A stretch of DNA of 64,000 nucleotides, from NCBI GenBank assembly GCA_951802425.1, contig OX637794.1, positions 3,410,001 through 3,474,000 of the forward strand, read 5' to 3'. The translations under genes and the position numbers were made by a program. How positions within the stretch are numbered: the first letter of the stretch is position 1; each line of letters starts with the position of its first letter. Positions 1 to 11,321 of this stretch are shown here, in pieces. This DNA is from Clavaria fumosa. Its lineage: Eukaryota; Basidiomycota; Agaricomycetes; Agaricales; Clavariaceae. The notes below the pieces were generated by a model. It saw only the letters and a list, made by a program, of their open reading frames with translations. It was not told the DNA's origin and did not search any database.

Positions 1-2444
1 ATTTCGCGATCCTCTAGGCCCAAGCTTTCAAGATCAATTTCGAGCTCAGCTTCATCTTTTCTATTTTGCGAAACGGGAGTGCGAGGCTCGTCCGTATGAA
101 AGCGGTGCGACCGCATGAGAACGGGTAGAGAGTCATTGGATTGATGACCATTCAACTGAGGGGTGTGCGTCGACGGAGGACGGATGGTTCCAGCGGACGA
201 CGGGGAGGAAAATTCAGTCGAATGACGATCGCGCCAATCGAGAAGGGCCTCCACGAGCTGTGGCTTAGTACCAATCGCATCGAGATCCCTCGTTTCGCAC
301 ATCTTCACCAGTTCATCACGGCGCAGACGGACGAGCGTTTTCGTAGTTGCAACAAAGAGGTCGACTGCAAAGCACGTCCTTGAGTCGAACTTAGAATCAG
401 ACAGATCTTCCGACTCACCTTCCATAAGTATATCGGTGTCGGCATCAACAAGATCAACGTCGGCTTCGTCTTCTTCCTCGCCCTCCTCGCCCTCTTCCTC
501 CTCCTCGCCCTCTTCCTCCTCCTCGCCCTCGCCCTCCCCCTCGCCCTCCTCGCCCTCCTCCTCCTCCTCCTCGCCCTCCTCGCCCTCCTCCTCCTCGCCC
601 TCCTCTTCCTCGTCCTCAACACCTTCGCCTACGATTCTGCCACTCCTTAGTCGCCGCGGTGCGTTTAGTTCAGTTGCAATCTTCTCGATGGTTTTTTCCG
701 AGTCATCATCACTAAAAGCATCCCCAGCCTCTCCGTCCGCATTTTCATCCTCGTCGGAGACCTCGGCGTTGTTGGGCAGGCCCTGGTCATCGCCTTCCTC
801 GCATTCATCATCACCGTCGTCAGCATCTGATTTCGTAACAGGTGGCGGTCGCCGTCGTGGTCTGAGCCTGCGCTTGATGGGCGTGCAGTGATCTGGAGTC
901 GATAGTAGCTCATCTTCTTCATCCTCGTCATCCTCGCGATCTTGTTCCCCATCCTCCTCCTCCTCCCCGCCTTCCTCTCCTCCGTCCTGTTCCTCCTCCT
1001 CTTCGTCTATCACGCTTTGCTCTTCCAGTGATTCATCTATGTCATTGACTCTTCGCACGACCCTCCGGGGAGAAGGGGTACCGCGTTTCACAACGGGCGG
1101 GCCATTGACGCGTGAATCTGTGTTATTTCGACGTCCGCTTCTCAACCTCCTAGGGCTGGCAGAGATGTGCACAACGTCGCCTTCGATAGCTACCAAAACA
1201 TTTGGGTCAGTCTCAACATCCTCACAATCACGTATCGCACATTTTTGACGCTCACCTGGCGTTCCAGTCAGCTTCGTTGCCCGTACTGGTCGCACAAGCT
1301 TAGCCGTCTTCACTGGTTTCTTGCGGGAACGCAAGCGTGTAGCTGGTGGGGAAGGGAGACTCTGCGCTGGATCTGGCGTTACGGACGATGATCGGCCATA
1401 TGTCACTCGCCGTCTGAGAGTCCAACGGGCAATTGAGATAAGTCATTGGACGATGTCACTCCGAGACTCACCGCGTGGCGTAACAAAATGCTTGACCGCT
1501 TACGTCAGCAGGGAACCTCTTTCGTTCCGCGGCGCAACGCAGGTGATGAGGCGGAAGGGTAACGGAGACGCTTCGTTGGTGTGTCTTCCCATCCTTGACA
1601 ATGGCTCGTCTGCGCGAAGGGAGGGCACGAATCCTTGACGCGACGTGATCTGTCTCTTCACCCGCCGCAACATTTCCTCCCTCGGAAGAATATTCACTAG
1701 AAGAGGTGCCAAGGTCACATGAGGCGTCGGTAACGTCGTCACGTGCGGCAATAATAGCATCGACAATCTCTGGCTTCGTGAGAAGCCCAACGTCACCCCC
1801 AAGGCCAGCACAGTCGTAAAGGCGCAGAAGAACGTCTTTTCGCAAGCGCAACAGCCGTCCTGAAGGGGCTTCCTTAATAAAATAATCATCGGCTGCAGAC
1901 CGCATCAAAACTGAGTGAATAAAATCGTCAGAGGAGACTTACTTGAGTCGACGTCGTCTGATTCATCTACGTCGGAACGATCAGAATCGACCCAAACTTT
2001 TACACCGTCATCAACGTCCATAGCACTGGTATGCTCTTCTTCATCGCTGCTACATTTTGGTAAGGACTTCCGACGCTTAGTACGCCTGAAAGTCCTAGTG
2101 AAATGGCCACCTGAACGCGCGTTTTCATTGCTGATGGCAACTCGTTTCCTTTTCAAGCCTGCTTGTACACGTTCTCGACTTGTCTCGCGCATGCTTTCCT
2201 TGACTGCTAATTTAAGACGCGATGGTAGACGTCGCAGATTGATATGGAGAGGGACCAAAACCGGACGCAGGGTCTCGTCGATGGACTGGGCAATCGACGC
2301 GACAGAACCGTGGGAAGTAGATCCTTTTTGGAGTCTGGTTTCAAAGGTGCGTCGGCGAGAATGTAGGATATGGCGGGTATGACGAGAGCCTCGTGTTAGA
2401 GGAGACGCTGAGGAAGATCTATTGGACGGGTGGCGCTGCGCCAT
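1..2444 (-). CDS. Acidic SAP-motif protein, 3' end cut by window
   Basis: The start is the ATG at 2444. The frame runs leftwards through at least three introns (one clear intron is 1942-1893, GTAAGT..CTGCAG) and is still open at position 1, so the C-terminus is missing. Two SAP-like helix-extension-helix stretches can be read: one after residue ~165 (LLRLYDCAGL..TKPEIVDAII, about 1865-1740) and one near 340-240 (DELVKMCETRDLDAIGTKPQ followed by LVEALL). SAP motifs usually bind A/T-rich DNA or serve in chromatin, RNA-processing and SUMO/ubiquitin-ligase proteins. The segment between them is basic (RLRSGR repeats) and then extremely acidic, with poly-Glu/Gly runs. I do not recognise a named family; a nuclear chromatin-associated role is inference. 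The long serine-rich frame on the opposite strand at 436-891 is only the mirror of the Glu codons. Confidence 0.6.
472..616. repeat. Low-complexity CTC/TCC tract encoding poly-Glu
   Basis: Imperfect CCTCCT/CGCCCT trinucleotide array on the + strand. Read on the - strand it encodes Glu with scattered Gly inside the SAP-motif protein. It is prone to length change. Confidence 0.8.
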
Positions 2445-3214
2445 GGGAGACGGTGAACAACCAAGGCTTGAACCCTAATCTTGGAAGGGGGATAACTGGG
2501 TGTATGCGACGCCAGTGTTATATAAAGAGAGTGGGCTGCGATGATAGGCAAGCCACTAGCGGAGATGGTGGAGGTGGCAGAAGAAGGTCTGCGCTGGAGG
2601 TTTGGTCGTTGTCGAGGAGGCAAGGTTTGTGCCTGTTTATTGGCCAACTATGCTTTGGTGCCGCTTGGCACCAACAGAGGGTTCAGCGTTCTTTCCACGC
2701 TTCCGTTTTCGGCGACTCAGCTGTGGCACAGCCCAAACGTCGATGTCGGGGTAAGGGTAGGGTAACAACTGACAAGCGAGTAATGAACTCTCAATGACTG
2801 ATTTGTCACCGCAAATAGACTACAAAGATCAAACTGTGTACACATCCTTTGTATGATAACAAGATTCTTCAAAAAAAAGGTTGGATCCAACCCGGTATTT
2901 GCAATCTGAAGAATGTTGACGGCCGTTTCTGTCCCCAAACAGAAATAATCATTTCGTTTCATGTCATCCAAAGGGCCGAATCTCCAGGAGGAGCTGACAA
3001 GCCATTTGCATGCGTCGCAATGCTCTGATTTCGGCATCTCCTCTTACTGTATCGAACTCAATCCGTACCGCCTGAGCAAGCTAATTTCCAACCGCGACTC
3101 GCACGAGTAAGTCCAATGGGACGCAATAATTCCGAACAACAATTGTCGGGCAGATAGAGTATATAAACTGGCTCTAGAGGTTCAATCGGGTCCTGAGTGC
3201 TCAACAATGGCTCC
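2445..3214. other. Intergenic, no supported gene
   Basis: This lies between the start of the SAP-motif gene and the stop of ATG9. Open frames here are short and match nothing I recognise. A TATA-like GTATATAAAC at about 3161 is followed by a 15-codon frame only, so I make no gene call. Confidence 0.5.
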
Positions 3215-6200
3215 CTATATCACTGAGCGCCCTCGAGGTCCGCCAGTTCCATAAACCTGGGCTAACAGCCGCAACACACCCACGTCCTGCTCGTCCTGCT
3301 CGTCCTCCTCTTCAATCCCCTTTTTCGCCTTCCCATCGGCATACGAATCTCCCAGCTCACTCTCAACTACTCCGTCTTGTAACTGCAGATCCTCATACGC
3401 CGCTTGCTCCTGCTCCTGGCCACTATTGTCCACGTGACCGAGTCCGACAGACCCTTGCGAGTCTCCCAGCACGGCAGTCTGCGCCGCAGCCAGCCCCATG
3501 GTGGACTGGTACATCGACGACGAGCCCAACGGCGCCCCACCTGCAGAGCCAGCTAACACTGCGCTCCCTTGTCGTCGCCGCACCGCGGCATATTGACTCT
3601 GTTTCAGGGCACGGTCGTACTCTTGAGCCCTGTCAGCCAAGTCAGGCGACTTTCCGCTGCCGAGCACCGTTCCTTGCATGCCCGAGGTGAAGGTCACAGG
3701 AACGGCTGGGATGCGACGTCGCAGCGCGGCTGGTCCAGTGTGCGTCGCGCTGAATTGGTAGATGCGGTCGAGGTAGAGTGATCCAGACGGATCATTGGGA
3801 TTCCAATCCGGATTTGCAGCCTAATGATATTTTGTCAAATAACAATTCAGGCAATGTATAGGAAACGCGCGCCTTGAAATTCAGGAAGCTCTTCTCCATT
3901 TTACCTTCGTTCGATATCATGCGATGGTCTTCTACTCTTGTAGGTGCACCGAACTGAAACATCAAGCAATCAGTATATATAATTCCCCGCCTCGCCAAAT
4001 GACGATAGAGTAGAACATGCCTTAACATTCCCATGTCTCTGGAAATTGAATTCAGCGAAGCTGCAAACGTATCCTCGCCCTTCCACATGGATGGAGAAGT
4101 CACGGAAGAAATCAATGATAGCCGGCGCGCAGGGCGGCAATGAAATCCAGAGTACGAAAGGTGTCAAAACAACAGAAATTATCTCTTGCGCAAAAATTAA
4201 AATTTTCATGGCAAATAGTTCGCCGAACTCTTGGTGCACCTGTGACCGAGATCAGCAGGCCATTCACAACTCGGAGAGGCGAGAAGGAACTCCACCTGTT
4301 TGGAATGCAACATGCCCTTCCACTCATTCGGCATATAATGGGTATATTGTATGACCTCTGTCATCAGTAACTCCGGATCAAAAACTTTGTTGTCCTCCGG
4401 GATCATCCCCCGCGCGACTGCCAGAATCGATGCGAATATGCCGAGGTAGAATAGAACCGTCCCGTGCGGAGTAATCTCAAAGTGGAGAAAGAGATCAGGA
4501 TCCAGAATTGAGGCGAGGAGAAGCACAGCAGCGAATGAGCCGGCGATGAACGCCACAAAGCTGCACTGACATCAGGCACAAATTGAGCGGTACGCACACA
4601 ACGCACCGCATAGTAAGAGTTATCTTCTCGTTTGGGAACTGCCCAATGTACATACTGGCGGCAGGATATGATTCGTGCAATCTTCGCTCGAAAAGATGGG
4701 GTAGCTCGTTGAACTCTCGGAATTTCCATTGCGCGTAGGGCGTATATTGTCTGCCACCGATGGAGGATGGGTTTTTGTGGTATTCCTGAGAAAGATTCAG
4801 CGAGTGCAGGTGAAGACGAGAGAAAAACTAACATCAAAATACCGGAAAAACGAGTACATGAGAAGGTAGAGAACAATGAATGGCGCAAAGATAGCGTTGA
4901 GAATACCCATGAAAATGAATCGTCTCTTCAACCTGCCTCAGGCACGTCGTCTCTTGCTTGCACAGAAATTTAAAAATAAAGACACACCCTGCAATCAATG
5001 CCGTCCGGTTCTTCTGCTTCAAAAATACTTTCCTAACTTTCCCATGTGAATCGAAGAGATACTCCATCAAGCAGAACCTCAGATTCCATTCGAGCGCCCT
5101 GGTGAGTACGCTTCCTTTACCGTGCCATTCTTCCTCTGTTCCACGTGACTTGGGCCGTTGTCTTGCGAAGAACGGGAAAGGAACCCGCACATCAAGGAGG
5201 TCCTTGTTGAACAGCGCGATGAGATAGTTTTCTTCTCTCATAATGCGGTTTGCGATGTCATGAGCGTCAAGTTTTGCGGTGTTCGTATTGCCATAGTTAG
5301 CGTCCTTAGTGTGAGGAGATGATGATATGGCGGTCAGCGGGTTCTCTTCGCGTATTGCGCCGATGCGACGAACAACTTCGGGCCAAGAGATAGTTTGTAT
5401 GTCAGCCTGCCATGTGGTATTGAGCAATGATGTTGAAAGTATGGCAAGACGAGAATTGTACAGACGTCGGGTATCTTCAGCAGATGAGTGTAGAAATTGT
5501 ACATGTCCACAAGTCGTATAACCCCAAACACGAAGGACATGATCTGAAAACAGTAGAACGCTGTAAACAGCATGAAGAAAAGAAGCGTCAAGCCAGAGAA
5601 TCTTGAATAGGACGGGTAAGTAGAATATCAGGAAAGATATGTCAACGTACTTGGCGACACAACGCTCAATTACCACGTCAGAGAGGTGTGTAATTTGCTC
5701 TGGTCTGATGCGTGAATAGTCGACACATCCGAGGAGAAACGTAGAAAACCCGATCACAAATCCAACTGTACTGCGCGCGACACCGCAATCTGTAGTCATT
5801 TCATGGACGGTTCATAAGGAAGGAAAAGAACGAACAGGAGATTCAGCCCCCTGGCAAGGGCTATTGAAAATATGCCCTTCCCCTCGTAGTAATAGTAAAC
5901 TTCTTGCAGGAAGGCATCAAGATTGTATACGTTGACCCAATTCCAAAGGGCGCGTTCGTAAGCATCCAAACCGCGCGATTGCGTCGTTCTTGGTCGAGAG
6001 GAAGGCGAGGAAGGCGAATCGAGCTTGCGTTGCAAAGGGACATCATAAGTGTTAGTTCTTGGAGGAGTCGGTGTGGGTTCCTTGATGGCTGGCACCAGGG
6101 GAGGTAACCTTCGCCCACTCGGGCCAGAATTTAGTGCATGCGGTCGCATATTGGCACGACCTTTGCCCTTCTGCTGCGTAGAATCCGCTGGTCTCGGCGG

Positions 6201-6593
6201 ATGATTTGTTTGCGCCTCAATCATGAGGCTCTGCGGAACTTCATCGTCAGAGGAATCGTGTTCATGGAGCTTGTCCTCCCGCTGAATATTCGGTCGTAAG
6301 ACGTTCATTTCAGAGGCCTCCCCCTCTGCTCCCCAAGACACTCGTCGACCCCGGTTACCGCTCTTATGGCGTTGACCTCTCTGTGACTCAAGGTCATGGT
6401 CAGCATCTCCATTCTCGTCTTCCTCTTCCTCAACGACAGACTGGCTCGCTTGGGTGTAGCCGGCGTACAACTTGCTCATTCCCATTGGGTTGAGCAAATT
6501 GAGGAAAGGCCTGGAACCAGATGACGAAAGTGGAAGCGAGAAGACATTCTGAGGCTTATTGGAATATTTAGGATAGGCAGGTGGGCGAGGCAT
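3215..6593 (-). CDS. ATG9: Autophagy protein ATG9 (lipid scramblase)
   Basis: ATG9 is the multispanning membrane protein of Golgi-derived vesicles that seeds the autophagosome and scrambles phospholipids between leaflets. The translated exons match the family core closely: [20 protein letters not shown] (about 5950), then [15 protein letters not shown] (about 5735), the block [27 protein letters not shown] (about 4470-4380), [22 protein letters not shown] (read in two parts, about 4350) and [12 protein letters not shown] (about 4110). The N-terminal ~200 residues are hydrophilic with an acidic run, and the C-terminal tail after 3700 is Gln/Glu-rich, as in fungal ATG9. The first ATG is at 6593; the longer open frame starts with GTG and was not used. 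Several ~50 nt introns split the gene. All core blocks are present, so it looks functional. Confidence 0.95.
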
Positions 6594-7679
6594 TGGACAG
6601 CTGTGAACACGAAGTTGCGTGTGGTCCCGCACGGTTGGTCTCGCTGCGCCCGCGCTATGTCACGCTCAGTCACCATGACTCGAGTCACGCGAGATCGAGC
6701 TGATGTTGACCCCGGGTCCTCGACACGTCGACGGCACTAAAATTCTTTCATGCACACGGTGTGCGTCGGCCAATAACCTCCGTATATCCCTGGACTGGTC
6801 AAACAGTCGGACACCCTCGACGTAGTTTGTCCTGCGGACAATTCGAGGACATGCGCGTTTTCTCATTATCAATATCTCCGCCTTAGCCTATTGTCTGGGA
6901 ATCTAGAGTCCTTAATCGTGTCGCTGTCCAATGACGCTCTCGCGCTTTTGAGGCTGAAAGACCAGCACGGCTTGACGCTGACTGAGCATGCGCACACTTG
7001 ACTTCAAGTCCATGCGTTATGTATTTGAATAATCGCAAAGCCCATCCCTCAACCTCACACCTTCCTCGCAATGGTTGGCCGCATGGGCCCAGTCGCGAGC
7101 CCACAATTGCTCCGCTGCTGCCGTTTAGCCCTCGAGCGCACCTCGGCAGCCCTCCCCAGTGCGATGGGCAGCGACCCCATCCTTATGGATGCAAGCGCCC
7201 TGGCGGCTCCATCGTCCTCAATCACGATCCCAACGCTGACAGCCTCTGCCGTCCTCTCCCGTCCTCACGGATGCATTCTCGCCACGACGTGCTCTGCAAT
7301 GAGGTACCTGTGCATCCCTGGCGTGATCCCTGGCGTCCAAAATCGGGCCGAGCACGCATCGCCTCGACACTCAAAATGCTAGACGCTGGTGCGACTCGGA
7401 GGAGGTGCCTGACGCTGCTAATCACTAGCTCGACCGCAGTCCTGACACGTCTCGCAACGACGTCTGTATTCAGGCTCTTCCTCTTCTGCTCCGTGTGAAA
7501 TGCATTCGAACGCGGCAAGACGTCGCGTCGGTGGCTCGCACAACGGTGAGCGATCCCTCTTCACACTGGCTAGGTGAACACTCCGTTGGCGAACCAAACC
7601 TTCAAATTTCAAACCTCCTGTCACAGCGAAGATTTGTTTTGAGATCAAACCAATATAACCTCTGTGTATAGCAACAGGT
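6594..7679. other. Intergenic region upstream of ATG9, no supported gene
   Basis: About 1.1 kb between the ATG9 start and the stop of the next - strand gene. It contains open frames on both strands (for example 7071-7382 +) but none with recognisable motifs or convincing splice structure. It should hold the ATG9 promoter. Confidence 0.5.
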
Positions 7680-8310
7680 CTACGCTTGCTTTGAATTTTC
7701 ATTCTCGTTCCCCTCTTCCAGGTCCAAGTCATTAGCCTGCAGAGCCCACATGAGCTCCTCCTGCAATAGCTAGTAAGATAAGGCATTTTAGACGGCGAGT
7801 TTGACCAACATACCATCTTGACTGGGTCAATGCCAGCTCTTTCAAGCTCCACCATGGCGTTTCGCCCAGCCTCGCGGATTTGGGGGTCTGCGGCCAACCT
7901 CAACATAACTGAAGGACTCAGGGAAGTCGCGTTCCCGAGGTCGATATCTAGTGCCAGATGGAGCCAGAATGGGCCGCGTCATGTAGGCTACACCCACCTT
8001 TCGCTTTTACCGCTTCCTGTAGAGTTTTCAACGCGTTCATGGCTCCCGGAGAGGCTTCGAGTTGCTCGAGCTGGGTTTTGTAGATTTCCCCAAAGTGCTT
8101 CATCTCTTCGTGCACATGCGAGGGCATGGCGTCGAGGACCTCATCGGGTATGCTCTCGGGCTCAGAATTGGTGACCTTTGAGGGCTGCTCGGACTTGAAA
8201 ATGCGGGTGGAAGCGAATGTTCGATGCGTTATGTTGACTCCAGAACTTCTAGGGAGTGTGTATGCTCGTCGTTGTAGAGTCAGGAGCAAACGGCGTGCGG
8301 GGAGTGCCAT
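7680..8310 (-). CDS. Small predicted mitochondrial protein, unknown function
   Basis: The ATG is at 8310 (MALPARRLLLTLQRRAYTLP), giving an N-terminus rich in Arg, Leu and Ala with almost no acidic residues, which fits a mitochondrial presequence. A helical region follows (HEEMKHFGEIYKTQLEQLEA). After an intron that begins GTGGGTGTAG near 7998, exon 2 carries a helix like LAADPQIREAGRNAMVELER. A last exon entered after the intron GTATGTTGG..TATTGCAG ends in an acidic tail and a TAG at 7680-7682. The product is about 140 residues. I do not recognise the family. It is divergent from PSF3 across 102 bp. Confidence 0.6.
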
Positions 8311-8412
8311 TGCTCGCTGGAAACGGTGAACCGGGCGCGAGAGACGCGCGTTCGGGTGCAACGGCAACCGTGACCTTATTACGGTAATAACGTGAGGGCG
8401 TGGTTTATCGCG
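8311..8412. promoter_or_regulatory. Shared divergent promoter (unknown mitochondrial gene / PSF3)
   Basis: Only 102 bp separate the two start codons, so the two genes must share a bidirectional promoter or use promoter elements inside each other. The sequence ATTACGGTAATAACGTGA lies at 8378-8395. Confidence 0.55.
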
Positions 8413-9318
8413 ATGGACGAAGACTACTACTCCATTGAAGCTATCCTCGCCGAAAATCAGGTCATTTCTGCTCGCCTAAGCTTCAATTTGAGCACATTCT
8501 TTCTGAACTTCCATCTGTGTGGCAGAAAATTCCATGCACATTCAAAGTCGACATCGCAGACATGGGCCATTTGGGAGGCAATTCTGAACGCGATGTAGGC
8601 ATTGTCTGCACACCGTTACTTGCCTGACACTTTCAGCTTGCAGATCAAAGCTTTGAACAAGATGAATTTGCCTATCTGGCTTGCGTATCTTATGATATAC
8701 TCGTGAGTGCAGCATGGCCTTAGTCCGCAAATGGACAGCAACACAGGCCTAGGTAGCGACTGGGCAGATTTCACCATACCTCCACCGTTCAATTCGAAGG
8801 TGCGGAGCGCGCTCAGAGCCGAAGCCCGGTCCGTCAAACTGTCTACACTGGTTGGGGCTGGTGGTCTATGGTATGGCTTCGGTAAGAAGATAATGGACAT
8901 GTTCGTCGACGATTCGTCATTACAAGCCATGCAGCGACTGACGTCGCAACAGGTTGGGAGACGTCCAGGCAGCAGAGATGTCGGAAGTGCTGACAAAGGT
9001 CTGTCGTTCCGCGCTAGGGAATGCCCTTGTCTGATCTTATCACACGACCAGACCTTTCGTGACCGTTTGGTGGAAGTCGTGGACCAGGCGCAACACTTTG
9101 CCGCGCTGGGTCCTTCGGGCGGAGGCGGACCTACTGCGGACTCTGCGCAAGGATTTCGCGAAGGGCTGGACGCCACAGAGCGAGAAGGTGAGAAAAGGGA
9201 CTTGTTGATGACGTCGAGCAAGATGCTAACGGCATGATGAGAAGTGTTCGCGTTGGTACAGGAAAGTGTGAGACGAACAAAGCGGTGGTACGAGGAAACT
9301 GATCGAGGGAGACGGTGA
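8413..9318 (+). CDS. PSF3: GINS complex subunit PSF3
   Basis: PSF3 is one of four GINS subunits that, with CDC45 and MCM2-7, form the CMG replicative helicase. The start reads MDEDYYSIEAILAENQ, the family N-terminus. After short introns the exons give DMGHLGGNSERD, ALNKMNLPIWLAYLMIYSDW, RSALRAEARSVKL, GAGGLWYGFGKKIMD, FRDRLVEVVDQAQHFAALGP and REGLDATERE, all in PSF3 order, ending RTKRWYEETDRGRR and TGA at 9316-9318. I infer at least six introns, including CAG|GTCATT..GGCAG after codon 16 and one ending CCTAGGTAG before the codons for DWADF. Length is about 200 residues, normal for the family. Its stop lies 9 bp from that of the convergent PKR1-like gene. Confidence 0.93.
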
Positions 9319-9327
9319 TATGCCCGA

Positions 9328-9713
9328 CTATAAGTCTTTCTTTGTGCTCCTCTCGGGCTCCGCGTTTTCGTTTGCCTTCTCTGTAATCCTTTCTTCGCCC
9401 GCCTGGATATTCTTCACTTCGTGCACGAACCTGTCATTATATAGCTGAGGAACTGATATGTCGGAATGAACAAGGTAAAATGGACGCACCACTTTACTGT
9501 CGCCCACAGGCCGACTTCGATTCCAAGCAACGCCATAACATGCCAATTTCGAGTCAGATAAACCAGAGTAAGAAGCACGACGAACAGAGCGGAGAACGCT
9601 ACGTCGAGAGCGAATAGGAACTTTGGATGCAGCGAGAACCCGGGAGCAAGAATTTCGTCAAGGAAGGATGAGGCTGAAGCTGATGCACCTGTGGTAGGCT
9701 CGCTGGCAGACAT
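9328..9713 (-). CDS. PKR1: PKR1-like V-ATPase assembly factor
   Basis: A short (about 110 residues) protein starting MSASEPTTG at the ATG 9713. It has the PKR1 layout: an N-terminal SFLDEILAPGFS segment, two closely spaced membrane helices (FALDVAFSALFVVLLTLVYL and MALLGIEVGLWATVKW), one intron (GTGCGTCC..ATGACAG), then a charged tail FVHEVKNIQAGEE..STKKDL ending at TAG 9328-9330. In yeast PKR1 is an ER membrane protein needed to assemble the V0 sector of the vacuolar H+-ATPase. The assignment rests on layout and the loose family pattern rather than a catalytic motif. Confidence 0.65.
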
Positions 9714-10199
9714 TTGGTGTGTCAAAAGTAGAAAGTAGAAAAGCCAAGCTGCACGTGGTGCGGCCCACTGGTACAGCTGTATATATTTCCGTTCTCTGCA
9801 ACATAGACAGCGTTTTCTATTCACATCGCGTCTGTGCCAGGATTCTCGTGCTCTCATGGCGGAAGACATTCTGGAAGGTCTTCGGATTCTTAGCACTCAG
9901 CACAAGCGTCTTCAACACATGCATCGGTCGCTTGTAGTTGGACCTTGAATGACTTGTCTGGGTGCATCCAATGTAAGAAAGATTCCCGACATCAGGGCCT
10001 TTATTTCCCACAGAACGGTCTCGCCGAAGGATAGGACATGCCCCGCATGCAACAGTGCCAAGGGCATGGAATTTTAAGCATTCGTAGGGCTAGGCTATCA
10101 GGAGTGCCTTGCTCTGACGACTTGCTGGCTAGCTATCACCGAATTGAAATAGCAAAATGTGATAGAAAAATGAAATAGAAAACATACCTACGAGTGACT
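9714..10199. other. Intergenic, nothing recognised
   Basis: 486 bp between two - strand genes. No supported open frame or RNA gene was seen; it should contain the PKR1-like promoter. Confidence 0.5.
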
Positions 10200-11266
10200 T
10201 CACCAGGTGAATGATCTACGCGGGCATTCATGATCCTCTTCCTCATACACAAAGGCTTCCTTCCATGTGAACTGTAGCTCCTCCTCCTCTTCTCCTATCT
10301 TTCGCAAGCGTAATTTGTGTCCACTCGCATGACCTTCGCTGTCACCCGTAATGTCTAAATGCCATCACCACTCAGCACCAATAATCAAAGCAAAAAAACT
10401 TGCATTCAGGCGCTCGATCTGACCTGCATAAAATGACCCCGCCCACTCACAGTATTGCTCAACAAAGAATATCACGGACTCGTTTTTCGGAGGCGGTTCG
10501 TCGTCCGGGTGGCGCAGAATGGGCAATTTCAATTGATCCAGCTGTGAATCGAATAGAGCGAAGGAGGAAGATTCGCCTCCCCTAGGAACAAAGAAGGGAC
10601 ATGCTCTGGAATGAGGCTCATCACAGAAGATGACACGAGGGACGAGGGACGCCTCAGCCGTTATGCTGACAGGAATGAAAGAGCGGCAAGCGCATGGACG
10701 ACAAGTTCCAGATATGATGAAATGGTGTACCTGGAGCAATAATTCGCGTTGAGCCTGCGCATGTTTCGAGGACGGTGCTCACGTGTTCGACGCGTCTGAC
10801 AAGAAATATTCAGACGGTTCATGCAGGACTAGCAACGAGGGCGCAAGTTCAACTTTCTTCAGTGGCGTTGGCGATGTGTCCGTAGCTCTCGGGAGATGGA
10901 AGAGCGAGAGGAGGAGGAGAAGATGGCCCAGCGTTGGAGGATAGCTAGTATTTTCCGGAGCAGGAGCATCAGGATGTGCGCCCACGGATAAGTAAGCTCT
11001 GAGACTAACAAACATTGTAGCCGAGAGGACCATTCCACGATGGTTCTCGTTCCAGACCGTGTCGTGAGTATGTCGTTATTGAACTCGACAAACGAATTTT
11101 TAAGTGCTTGTCGCGATGGGCTCAATAAAAGAGCTTTAGATGGAGGCCTATTTGACGCTCGCGAGAGACACAGATGAATCGGCGCTGAGGGGTGATATTG
11201 CCCCGTGATTACAAGCGACTTGAATTGCGGCAGAGATGGGCCAGGAGGCGGGAACAACGACGCCAT
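10200..11266 (-). CDS. Putative SWSAP1-like RAD51 paralog (degenerate ATPase)
   Basis: Five exons can be joined in frame from the ATG at 11266 (MASLFPPPGPSLPQFKSLV) to TGA at 10200-10202. Exon 1 has a beta strand plus loop (KSLVITGQYHPSAPIHLCL) where a RecA-fold Walker A would sit, but without GxxxxGK[TS]. After intron GTCTGGAACG..TCTCAG come YPPTLGHLLLLLSLF and LAPSLLVLHEPSEYF, the latter in the position of a Walker B strand. Then follow SSYLELVVHALAALSFL, SSSFALFDSQLDQLKLP and a C-terminal exon with KLRLRKIGEEEEELQFTW. The order and the YPP..LL..APSLLVL pattern resemble the human SWSAP1 type of RAD51 paralog, which works with a SWIM protein in homologous recombination. That is inference from pattern only; it could be an unrelated basidiomycete-specific protein. 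Confidence 0.45.
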
Positions 11267-11321
11267 AGCCAGAACGGCTCTCGCGCCACTCGACTCTGCT
11301 AACTCAGCACCACTTCCGCCC
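11267..11321. promoter_or_regulatory. 55 bp divergent start-to-start interval
   Basis: The start codons of the SWSAP1-like gene (11266, -) and the SelW-like gene (11322, +) are 55 bp apart. The 5' UTRs and core promoters must overlap the neighbouring coding sequence. Confidence 0.55.

Noticed and set aside
472..616. CRISPR-like or satellite array
   Set aside because: It is an imperfect trinucleotide run within a coding exon, without spacer-repeat structure; the genome is fungal.
436..891. Serine/proline-rich 151-codon frame on the + strand
   Set aside because: It is the mirror of the Glu-rich coding tract of the SAP-motif gene on the - strand; low complexity, no start context, no splice logic.
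2717..3037. 106-codon - strand frame between the SAP gene and ATG9
   Set aside because: No recognisable domain, and it reads into intergenic AT-rich sequence; insufficient support.
3161..3255. TATA-like box with a 15-codon frame (ATG 3208)
   Set aside because: The frame ends after 15 codons inside the ATG9 tail; a chance occurrence is more likely.
6998..7498. 166-codon + strand frame upstream of ATG9
   Set aside because: It begins with TTG, has no family motif and a composition like translated non-coding DNA.
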